From JBIOJM01 sp044450785 (GTDB taxonomy: Bacteria > Planctomycetota > Planctomycetia > Isosphaerales > Isosphaeraceae): a stretch of DNA of 59,134 bases. The stretch is from positions 1 to 59,134 of the forward strand of contig JBIOJM010000016.1 of the NCBI GenBank assembly GCA_044450785.1. The letters are read 5' to 3'. The position numbers were made by a program, and so were the translations under genes. Numbering within the stretch: position 1 is the stretch's first letter; the number at the start of each line of letters is the position of its first letter. The notes beneath the pieces were generated by a model. The model made no database searches. It was not told the origin of the DNA and worked only from the letters and a program-made list of their open reading frames with translations. This document shows positions 32,609 through 40,811 of this stretch, piece after piece.

Positions 32609-35514
32609 ACTGGGAAACCAGTCCTGGTACACGACCCGTGCCGTATGGGAACGGGAAGGGGAATACGAAGGTGATCGGCCGAGAGAAAACGCACTTTCCC
32701 GTCAGAGGAGACTCGCTCGAGCCGGCCCAGACCGAACCCAAGTCGTTGGTGTCCCTTTCGCTGTCTCTGGGCGGGTTCACGCGAGATGACCCCCGCGTGA
32801 TCGCCGCGCTGGAGGTGTATCTCGAAGACCTGCGCGCTGGTCGTCCTTGGTCGCGGGATGAGTTTTTGGCCCGGCACGCCGAGATCGCCGATGCCCTGAG
32901 CCAGTGCCTCACAGGGTTGGAGTTCATTCAGGGGGCGGCCGCGCAACTCGGCGGGTCACAAGTATTTTCGGTTGCCGATCCGGCTAACGCGCTCCCACCC
33001 CGCGCCCAGTTGGGCGACTACCGGATCCTCCGCGAAGTCGGCAGGGGGGGCATGGGTGTCGTTTATGAGGCCGAGCAGGTCTCGCTGGGCCGCCGTGTTG
33101 CCTTGAAGGTACTTCCATTCGCCGCGGCCATCGACCCCAAGCAGCGCCAACGGTTCCAGATCGAGGCCCAAGCCGCCGCGCAACTTCACCACCCTCACAT
33201 CGTGCCCATCTTCAACGTCGGTTGCGACCAGGGAATCCACTACTACGCCATGCAGTTTGTCGAGGGCCGCAGCCTGGCTGCCGTCCTCCACGAACTGCGT
33301 CACGGCCACGAGGCCCCAACCGGGGTGGGGCGATCATCCGTCTTGGTCGAGCTGCAACCAACCGATGAGGCGCCGCCGTCGTCGGCAGGAGCACTCGACG
33401 CTGGCCCAGCCCACACGGCCGCGCTGGAGCCGAGCACGGTCGACCCCGATCAGCGCGCACTCACCGGCCCTGAGACCGTTTCGACTCAGAGCCTGGGTCT
33501 CTCTCCCAGCAACTTGGCCCTGGCACCCACCGCAGTCGGGCCGGTGCACCAGGACCGAGCCTTCTGCCACAACATCGCCCGGCTGGGCGCCGAGGCGGCC
33601 GACGCGCTCGACCACGCCCATGGCCTGGGTATCCTCCATCGCGACATCAAGCCGGCTAACCTCTTGATCGACCCCCATGGTGCGCTCTGGATCACCGATT
33701 TCGGGCTGGCGCGGTTTCCCAGCGATCTCAGTCTGACGCACACCGGCGACATGGTCGGGACGCTCCGCTACATGAGCCCCGAGCAGGCCCTGGCCCGGCG
33801 CGGGGTCGTCGACCAGCGGACGGACATTTATTCGCTGGGTGTGACGCTCTACGAGCTGGTGACCCTGCGGCCCGCCTTCGACGGGCGCGACCACCAGGAG
33901 CTGCTCCGCCAGATTGCGCTGGATGAACCAGTCTCACCGCGCCGGCTCAACCCGGCGGTTCCCCGCGATCTGGAGACGATCGTCTTGAAGGCGATGGCCA
34001 AGGACCCATCGAGCCGCTATGCGACCGCTCAGGAGCTGGCCACCGACTTGAGCCGGTTTTTGGACGACCAGCCGATTCTAGCCCGTCGGCCCGGCGCCCC
34101 GGAGCGCGCCCTTCGATGGGCCCGTCGCCACAAGGAGCTGGTCGCCACGGCCGCCGCGATCCTCGTGCTGGCCCTGACCATCAGCACGGCCGCGATCTGG
34201 GCCCAGGCGCGCAAGACGGAGCTTGCAAACCAAAAACGCATCGCTTTCGTCATCGATAGTTATCCCTTCCTCCATCGGGAGGGCACGCGCGCGATTCAGG
34301 ACGCCAGCGGCCCGCTCCTCTTAGGCCAAGCCGATACCGCGACTCGGAAGGAAGCGTCCGAGATCCTCGAGCAGTGGCTCAGATTCTTCCAGCAGGCGAT
34401 CGAACTGCCCCCGAACGACTTGAAGTCGCGGGAAGTCATCGCCCGGGCCTACTCTCGCTTGGGCTATACTCATTGGATGTTGAGCATTGCCAACGGCTTC
34501 GAGCCTCGGCTGCAGGCCGAGGCGCTGGCCGAGTACCGTCGGTCCGTCGACCTGTTGGAAAAGCTGCTGGCCGACTCGCCCGGCGACCAAAATATCCGCC
34601 GCTACTTGGCTGAGGCGCTCGGACTGGGGAACATGGGCTGTTGCCTCCGGACTGCGCTTCGAACCGAGGAAGCCGAGTCGCTCTACCGCCGCGCGATTCA
34701 GATCAGGCGCGAGTTGCTCCGCGGCACTGGCTCCGGTAGCGTTGCCGACGTCCGCGTCCGGGCGGACGTGGCCGGCGAGCTCGACGACCTACCCTACCTG
34801 GTAAGCACCGTTCATCTCATGGCTGGGCTGCTGGATGCCAAGGGCCGAGTGGCAGAAGCCGAGGGCCTGCGCCGACAACTTCAGGACGATATCGTCGCCG
34901 TAGCCGCGCGGTTGTCGGAACCGAAATTCCAACAGCGGCGGCAGATGTGGGTAGAGCGGCTCACATCGGGGCAGCTTCCCCTCTTCGACGGCAGCCGGCG
35001 TCGGGATATGATGATCAATCACCGGCTGGCGTTGATCCTGGACGCCAGCAACGCCACCGTCCTCAATAACCTTGCCTGGTCGCTGGCCGGTGTCCCCGGC
35101 GATCCCTGGTTCGACCCGGCCCAGGGGCTGATTTTGGCCCGGAAAGCGGTCGCGATTGAGCCGAACGAATGGACCTACTTGAATACCCTGGGCGTGGCCG
35201 CGTTCCGCGCTCACGACTGGGAAACCGCCGCCAAGGTCTTTCACCAAGCGACTACATTCACCGGCGGCGGAGCCTATAACTTTTTCTTCCTGGCGATGAC
35301 CTATTGGCACCAGGGAAACAAGAAGGAGGCGCGAGAAATGTATGACCGTGCCGTCGCCTGGACCGACAAGAATAAGCCGGACGACCCCGAGCTGCGCCAG
35401 TTCCGCGCTGAGGCCGCTGCCTTGCTCGGTCAACCCTGTCCGAAGCCCAACGGAACACACCAGGCAGAGACGGACGAGGGCCTTCCGGGGACCGCACACG
35501 CGAAGAAGACCTGA
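32605..35514 (+). CDS. Hanks-type Ser/Thr kinase with membrane helix and C-terminal TPR-like region
   Basis: A 969-residue kinase. The domain begins near 138: YRILREVGRGGMGVVYEAEQ, VALKVLPF, HIVPIFNVG. A Pro/Ser/Thr-rich insert of about 75 residues follows YAMQFVEGRSLAAVL before the catalytic loop GILHRDIKPANLL, ITDFGLARF and MSPEQAL. A membrane helix is at about 512-533 (VATAAAILVLALTISTAAIW). The roughly 430-residue outside part has TPR-like helices (YSRLGYTHWMLSIANG, EAESLYRRAIQIRREL, ATVLNNLAWSLAGVPGDPW). All catalytic residues are present. It is translationally coupled to the sigma factor; together they look like a signalling pair. Confidence 0.9.
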   Translation: MNWETSPGTRPVPYGNGKGNTKVIGREKTHFPVRGDSLEPAQTEPKSLVSLSLSLGGFTRDDPRVIAALEVYLEDLRAGRPWSRDEFLARHAEIADALSQCLTGLEFIQGAAAQLGGSQVFSVADPANALPPRAQLGDYRILREVGRGGMGVVYEAEQVSLGRRVALKVLPFAAAIDPKQRQRFQIEAQAAAQLHHPHIVPIFNVGCDQGIHYYAMQFVEGRSLAAVLHELRHGHEAPTGVGRSSVLVELQPTDEAPPSSAGALDAGPAHTAALEPSTVDPDQRALTGPETVSTQSLGLSPSNLALAPTAVGPVHQDRAFCHNIARLGAEAADALDHAHGLGILHRDIKPANLLIDPHGALWITDFGLARFPSDLSLTHTGDMVGTLRYMSPEQALARRGVVDQRTDIYSLGVTLYELVTLRPAFDGRDHQELLRQIALDEPVSPRRLNPAVPRDLETIVLKAMAKDPSSRYATAQELATDLSRFLDDQPILARRPGAPERALRWARRHKELVATAAAILVLALTISTAAIWAQARKTELANQKRIAFVIDSYPFLHREGTRAIQDASGPLLLGQADTATRKEASEILEQWLRFFQQAIELPPNDLKSREVIARAYSRLGYTHWMLSIANGFEPRLQAEALAEYRRSVDLLEKLLADSPGDQNIRRYLAEALGLGNMGCCLRTALRTEEAESLYRRAIQIRRELLRGTGSGSVADVRVRADVAGELDDLPYLVSTVHLMAGLLDAKGRVAEAEGLRRQLQDDIVAVAARLSEPKFQQRRQMWVERLTSGQLPLFDGSRRRDMMINHRLALILDASNATVLNNLAWSLAGVPGDPWFDPAQGLILARKAVAIEPNEWTYLNTLGVAAFRAHDWETAAKVFHQATTFTGGGAYNFFFLAMTYWHQGNKKEAREMYDRAVAWTDKNKPDDPELRQFRAEAAALLGQPCPKPNGTHQAETDEGLPGTAHAKKT

Positions 35515-35649
35515 GGAAGTACGGCTCCTCTTCGCGTGGACACCTGCCCCCTACCTCCCGCGACGAAGACAATCACGCCGGATGACGTCCTGGCCCGAGA
35601 GTTTACCGACCGCGCCGGTTTGCCTAGGGCGCTGCGCCCGCTCCCACTG

Positions 35650-37680
35650 CTATTTGACCGCCGGCAGACCCCAGCCTTCGGTGAAGAATCCCGCCGTCAC
35701 GATGCCCCCCGGAGCCCGCGACGAGACCGGCAGATCGATATCGACCACGGCGAAGTCCGGCAGCTTTGGCACCTGCCGGGCGTTGTTCAGGTAGTCGTAC
35801 TCGCGGAACGTGAAACCGCTGTTCAGCACGACATACCGCTTCGGATTCAGGGGATTCGGATAGATCAGCACCGGCACATGATGGCCAGCCTCATAGGTCC
35901 CATCCCCCAGCCGCACGCTATCCTTGTCCCACTTCACCGGCAGCTTGCCGGCAATCTTCGCCAGGATGAGATTGCTGCTTGGGTCGCCCCACAGGATGAG
36001 ATTGTGCGCGACGATGTCGGTCTCGGTGATGTCTTTGTCATCCTTGACGCGCGCCTCGCCCCGGAATTGACGCCGCCAGTGGTCGATCGCGTGTCTCATC
36101 TCGGTGGTCGCCCACTTGCCGACCTTCTGGTTCAACTCCGGGCCGGTCGGCCGGACCATCAGGAAACTGTCCATGAAGGCATCGTCGATCGGCCCCTGCA
36201 GTCCGTGCCGCTTGCGCAGCTTGCCGTCGTCGTCCGGCGGGGCCACCGCCCACTTGCCATCGACCTTGCGGAAATGGGCAATCCAGGAGCGGTCCGAGAG
36301 CGGCTGGGGCGCGTCGAGTACGTCCTCGTCGATTTCGACCATCGGTTTCTTGTGGATGTCCAGTGGACAGAGACCGGAGGGAATCGCCAGCGTCAGGGCG
36401 GAGACGTTCTTCGTCTTGATCTGAGGGCCACCTTTCTCGCTTCCGAAGAGGTTGCCCTCGGCGCGGGCTCGCTCCCAGTGCTGTTCCAGGGCGTCGATCT
36501 GCACCCAGAAGGAGCGGTTATAGCGCAATGTCCAGGTTGTGAAGCGAACCTTGAGGGGCAGGGGATCACGGCCGGCATCGGCAATTTCGTCGATGCGCCG
36601 ATTGATCTCGGCCTTGGCCTCCGGTGTGTAATGATGGCCGGCCTTGGCGCCTGTGATGTGGACCAGCTCGATGCCCTCGTCCTTCAATGCCTGGGCCATC
36701 ATGTCGGCGGCCTGCTTCTGCCGGTCGTTCTCGCCGCTGTAGGCTACGGTCGGGCAGTTGAACAGGTTGAGGGCGTAGTCGGTGCAGTCGTAGAGGTGCC
36801 ACAGTTTCTTTTCATACCACGCCGGTTGGACCGCTTCGTTCTGGAAGACCTTCAAGAAATCGGCCGTTTCAGAGAACCCGGCGCCCGGCGCAGCAGCCGC
36901 CCAAGTGCTGGGGTAGTGGACGGCGAATTGCCAGCAAGCGGCGCCTCCCATCGAGAAGCCGCGCATCACCAGGCGGTTGTCGTCGATCGGGTAGTGTTTC
37001 TTGACGTCCTCGATCGCCTCCAACGCGTCGATTTCGCCGGCGAACTTGTTGGCATTGCAGAAACGGCCATAAGGATGCAGGATGAAGGTGTTCGGTGGCA
37101 CGAATTCGCCGGGCGATAACTGCCGGCCGTTGATGAAATTCATTTCGCTGAGTGTTTCGGAGCGGCCGTGGCACCAGACATCGAGCCGGAATCGATGCGG
37201 TGTGTTCACCTGGTACGATGCCGGCACCACGAGGCCGTACGGCTGGACCGAGCCGTCGATCCTCGAGACGTAGCCACGCACAACCAACCCGGTCGCTGTG
37301 TCCCATGGCGCCTTGCCCGCGCGCAACTGCTTGACTCTCTCCAGGCCCTGCTCGAGCAGGTTCCTCGCCATGGCGACTTCCTTGACATTGAAGAACTCAT
37401 CGTGGGTGAGCGCAGAGCGGACGGCATTGTGATAGACCCGCACATCCGGCAGCAGTGCCGCCAGGTCCCGCCTTCCCTCGAGAGAGTTTCCCAGGGCGTC
37501 GATCTCCTTGCCCAGTACGTCGACACCGGACAAGAGCACAGAGCGATCGGGGGCCGCAAGTGTGTGGCCCTTGGGCGGAATCGGACGCACCTTGTCCGGC
37601 AGGTTGTCAGCCGCTCCATCAGCGCGGACCAGGCCGGCCAGGGCAAACGAGAGCAAGGGCAACAGCCAGCGGGATGACAT
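35650..37680 (-). CDS. prolyl-oligopeptidase-type alpha/beta hydrolase, secreted
   Basis: A 676-residue hydrolase with a signal peptide (SSRWLLPLLSFALAGLVRADG). The alpha/beta-hydrolase core at about 200-390 has YGLVVPASYQ, LDVWCHGRSETLSE, a nucleophile elbow MRGFSMGGAACWQFA, then PTVAYSGENDRQKQA (acid region) and AGHHYTPEA (catalytic His candidate). A C-terminal beta-rich part follows (about 400-676). Substrate unknown; such planctomycete proteins are often annotated as prolyl oligopeptidase or esterase. The longer frame to 37749 runs into the divergent gene. It converges on the kinase gene with 135 bp free. Confidence 0.82.
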   Translation of the reverse strand: MSSRWLLPLLSFALAGLVRADGAADNLPDKVRPIPPKGHTLAAPDRSVLLSGVDVLGKEIDALGNSLEGRRDLAALLPDVRVYHNAVRSALTHDEFFNVKEVAMARNLLEQGLERVKQLRAGKAPWDTATGLVVRGYVSRIDGSVQPYGLVVPASYQVNTPHRFRLDVWCHGRSETLSEMNFINGRQLSPGEFVPPNTFILHPYGRFCNANKFAGEIDALEAIEDVKKHYPIDDNRLVMRGFSMGGAACWQFAVHYPSTWAAAAPGAGFSETADFLKVFQNEAVQPAWYEKKLWHLYDCTDYALNLFNCPTVAYSGENDRQKQAADMMAQALKDEGIELVHITGAKAGHHYTPEAKAEINRRIDEIADAGRDPLPLKVRFTTWTLRYNRSFWVQIDALEQHWERARAEGNLFGSEKGGPQIKTKNVSALTLAIPSGLCPLDIHKKPMVEIDEDVLDAPQPLSDRSWIAHFRKVDGKWAVAPPDDDGKLRKRHGLQGPIDDAFMDSFLMVRPTGPELNQKVGKWATTEMRHAIDHWRRQFRGEARVKDDKDITETDIVAHNLILWGDPSSNLILAKIAGKLPVKWDKDSVRLGDGTYEAGHHVPVLIYPNPLNPKRYVVLNSGFTFREYDYLNNARQVPKLPDFAVVDIDLPVSSRAPGGIVTAGFFTEGWGLPAVK

Positions 37681-37741
37681 CGATGATTTCTCCTTCGTCT
37701 GAAAAGAGAATCCTACTTTGACTGAGTTCAAGGAGCCAGCC

Positions 37742-38650
37742 ATGCCCATTCTGCCCGAAATTCGAGTTGGTGATCCGATCCGTCACGAAGCCCTTGCCGT
37801 TTTCCCATTGTTCTCGCCTGCCGGCGGCGGTGTCGAGTACCTCTTGTCCGATGAGGCGATCACAGCCGGATCCGTGAACGTCGAGGAGATCAGCGAAGGG
37901 GGTTCCGTGCCGAACCTCCTTGTGACCAATGAGAGCAACTCGAAGGTCCTTTTCCTGGAAGGCGAGGAACTGCGGGGGGCCAAGCAGAACCGGGTGCTGA
38001 ACACGTCTGTGCTGGTGGCCGCGCACAGCAAGACGACCATCCCCGTCAGTTGCGTCGAGCAGGGACGCTGGCGGTACCGATCCCGGCAATTTGTCTCGGG
38101 CGACTCTCACTCATCGTCCAAGCTGAGGCACTACCTCAAGCAGTCGGTCTCCGAGTCCTTGAAAGCCGGTCGTGGGCACGCTTCCGACCAGATGGCCGTC
38201 TGGGGAGAGGTCAGCCGGCAGATGTCCAGCCTGAGTTCCTCCTCCGAGACCGGAGCGATGGCCGACACCTATGAATCGTATCGTGAGCGTGTCACGGAAT
38301 TTCGTGAGCGGCTCAAGTATGTCGAGGGAGCGACCGGGGTTGTCATCGCCGTGGGCAAGCAAGTGGTTGCTCTGGACCTGTTCGACAAACCTTCAACCTG
38401 CCGGAAAGTCTGGGACCGGCTGCTGACTGGGGTCGTGATGGATGCCTTGGAGGCAAGCTCATCGGATCAGGTTGCCCAGCCGGCCGATGTGGAGGGGTTG
38501 CTTGCTCGACTGCGCGATAGTGCCTGGGAGCAAGCCCCGGCTGTCGGCGAAGGGCAGGAATTTCGCTCCGATGCCGATTCACGGACGCACGCTTCGGCTT
38601 TGGTTTTCGGCGAGTCGGTTCTCCACGGCAGCGTTGTGGTGGCAAATTGA
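37742..38650 (+). CDS. ARPP-1/DUF6569-like protein
   Basis: A 302-residue protein that I recognise as the ARPP-1 (DUF6569) family, a domain described through linkage to ADP-ribosyl-glycohydrolase and rhodanese-phosphatase genes. Key segments are EIRVGDPIRHEALAVFPLF at the start, FLEGEELRGAKQNRVLNTS (about 75-93), HSKTTIPVSCVEQGRWRYRS (about 99-118) and ATGVVIAVGKQVVALDLFD. No signal peptide or catalytic motif is seen. AAGGAG lies 7 nt before the ATG. None of the partner families are adjacent here, so the role is unknown. It is divergent from the hydrolase gene with 61 bp shared. Confidence 0.72.
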   Translation: MPILPEIRVGDPIRHEALAVFPLFSPAGGGVEYLLSDEAITAGSVNVEEISEGGSVPNLLVTNESNSKVLFLEGEELRGAKQNRVLNTSVLVAAHSKTTIPVSCVEQGRWRYRSRQFVSGDSHSSSKLRHYLKQSVSESLKAGRGHASDQMAVWGEVSRQMSSLSSSSETGAMADTYESYRERVTEFRERLKYVEGATGVVIAVGKQVVALDLFDKPSTCRKVWDRLLTGVVMDALEASSSDQVAQPADVEGLLARLRDSAWEQAPAVGEGQEFRSDADSRTHASALVFGESVLHGSVVVAN

Positions 38651-38746
38651 TCGGGGTTTGCGGTACAACCGGATGCCGAGCCGCCGGCATCGAAACCCCA
38701 AGGCGACGTTCCGACGGGGGCGCAGCGCCGGCTTTCTGGTGAAACC

Positions 38747-40708
38747 TCACAGATCGATCTGCGTCCCGATCTCGACGATCTGATCCGGTGGCATGCCGTA
38801 GTGTCTCTCTTCATGCACGGCGTTGCGGCTGAGGTACGAGAAGATTGCCTCGGGGACCCGGCTCAAGACCCCCTCGTTACTCGCCACGATCGTCTCGTGC
38901 CCGATGTAGTAGGTAGCAGTCTCAAAATCGAGGGCGAGCTGTTCGGCTTGAGAGACCTCCCGCAGCACCGGGATCAGGTGTGGCTCCTCCATGTAGCCGA
39001 ACGAGACGATCAGCTTGTAGAAACCCTCGCCCAGCTCCGTAAGCTGATAGCGTGACTCGGGCGGCACCACGGGAATGGACGCCTTTTCAACGGTCAGCAA
39101 AACGACCGTTTCGTGCAGCGAGCGGCTCCGCTCGACATGGTGCACGAGGATCGGTGGAACGTGGTCGGGACTCGGTGCCAGGAACACGGCCGTGCCGGGA
39201 ACCCGCGAGCAGAGCCAGCGACGGATAAATGGCCGGGCCGCTTCGAGGGTTGGATACCGGCTGGAGTATCGCTCCATCAGGGCAGTTCGTCCGCGGCTCC
39301 AGATCAGCATCCCCGCGATCAAGGCGGCGCCGATCAGCATCGGCACATAACCACCTTCGAAAAACTTGAAGAGATTGGCCACCAGGAAGGGAATATCGAA
39401 GGTCAGGAAAAGTGCGAGAATCGCCCCAGCCCGCCACCTGCTCCAGCCCCAGGAGTGGCGCGCAACGATGTAGTAGAGGATTGAGGTGATCGCCATGGTT
39501 CCGGTAACGGCGATGCCGTACGCCGCGGCCAGGCTCACCGACTTGTGAAACGTCAGCACGAGCAGAATGCAGCCGACCGCGAGCAAGTTGTTCACCTCCG
39601 GAATGTAAATCTGCCCCTCGGTGTGATACGCCGTGTGTTTGATCGTCACGCGCGGCAGATAGCCGAGCAGCATCGCCTGGCGAGTGAGCGAGAAGGCTCC
39701 GGAAATGAGTGCCTGCGACGCAATCACGGTGGCCGCGCTGGCAAGCAGGACCAGCAAGACCGTGGAGAAGCCCGCCGGTACCATTGCGTAGAACGGGCTT
39801 TCAATCACCTCCGGACTCGGGTCACGCAGGATCATCGCACCTTGCCCCAGGTAGCCGAGCACGAGCGACGGCAGGACGAAAAACGTCCATCCGAGGCGAA
39901 TGGGCCGAATTCCAAAATGTCCCATATCCGCGTACAAGGCTTCACCGCCCGTCACGGCCAAGACAACCGAGCCCAGGATGAGCAGGCTGTAGATACCGCG
40001 GCGGAGGAAAAAGGCAGCTCCGTGATGCGGTGAGAGCGCGGCCAAGATCTCCGGCTTCTGGATGATGTGATAAATGCCAAGCCCAGCCATCGTTACGAAC
40101 CAGACGACCATCACGGGACCGAAGAGCTTGCCGACGTTCCCGGTTCCGCGCCGCTGGATCGCGAACAGCGCAAAGAGTATGCAACAGGTCAGCGGCACCA
40201 CGAATGGCGACAGCCGAGTACTGACCCTCTCAAGCCCCTCAACGGCGCTAAGCACCGAAATCGCCGGCGTAATGACGCCATCGCCATACAACAAGGAGGC
40301 GCCGATCACGGCCAGGAGCGCCATGCCGGTGATCTTGCCGCTCTGGGACGCACGCGTCCGGAACCGCTCAGGCAAGATCGCCAGCAAGGCGAAAATCCCC
40401 CCCTCGCCGTCGTGGTCGGCTAACATAACGAAGGTCAGATACTTGACCGTGACCACCATGATGAGCGCCCAGAACATCAGCGACAAAATCCCGAACAGAT
40501 CCGCAACGCTGGCCTCCTCACCCCCCGCGGCGTGCAGACACTCCTTCAAGGTGTACAGAGGGCTGGTGCCAATGTCGCCGAACACCACGCCCAGCGCACC
40601 GACAACCAAAGCCGTCAGACCTGCTCGATGGCCTGGCTGGTGAGCCGGAACGCTCACCGTCGCTGACGAGTGTCCCGAGGTTGATTCTCCCACTTGTTGC
40701 GAAGCCAT
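38747..40708 (-). CDS. kup: potassium uptake protein Kup
   Basis: A 653-residue K+/H+ symporter of the Kup/HAK/KUP family in the inner membrane. The hallmark GALGVVFGDIGTSPLYTLKE lies near 38-57, followed by about 12 hydrophobic helices (for example ALLAVIGASLLYGDGVITPAISVLSAVEGL; GGEALYADMGHFG). The C-terminal cytosolic region (PGTAVFLAPSPDHVPPILVHHVE) is complete. The upstream kinase ends 103 bp before on the same strand, so read-through is possible, but no operon link is known. No c-di-AMP riboswitch was recognised upstream. Confidence 0.95.
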   Translation of the reverse strand: MASQQVGESTSGHSSATVSVPAHQPGHRAGLTALVVGALGVVFGDIGTSPLYTLKECLHAAGGEEASVADLFGILSLMFWALIMVVTVKYLTFVMLADHDGEGGIFALLAILPERFRTRASQSGKITGMALLAVIGASLLYGDGVITPAISVLSAVEGLERVSTRLSPFVVPLTCCILFALFAIQRRGTGNVGKLFGPVMVVWFVTMAGLGIYHIIQKPEILAALSPHHGAAFFLRRGIYSLLILGSVVLAVTGGEALYADMGHFGIRPIRLGWTFFVLPSLVLGYLGQGAMILRDPSPEVIESPFYAMVPAGFSTVLLVLLASAATVIASQALISGAFSLTRQAMLLGYLPRVTIKHTAYHTEGQIYIPEVNNLLAVGCILLVLTFHKSVSLAAAYGIAVTGTMAITSILYYIVARHSWGWSRWRAGAILALFLTFDIPFLVANLFKFFEGGYVPMLIGAALIAGMLIWSRGRTALMERYSSRYPTLEAARPFIRRWLCSRVPGTAVFLAPSPDHVPPILVHHVERSRSLHETVVLLTVEKASIPVVPPESRYQLTELGEGFYKLIVSFGYMEEPHLIPVLREVSQAEQLALDFETATYYIGHETIVASNEGVLSRVPEAIFSYLSRNAVHEERHYGMPPDQIVEIGTQIDL

Positions 40709-40811
40709 TAATGGGTCCTTCCCTGGTCATTGAAATTCGAGAGAGCCGGGCGAGAATACGCCACGCGCCGGCCAAGAACCAAGCGTCGCTTGACCGCAAC
40801 AGCCAACGTGA

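Noticed and set aside
35536..37119. 527-codon plus-strand open frame
   Set aside because: It is the shadow of the secreted hydrolase gene on the other strand, which has signal peptide, nucleophile elbow and codon sense.
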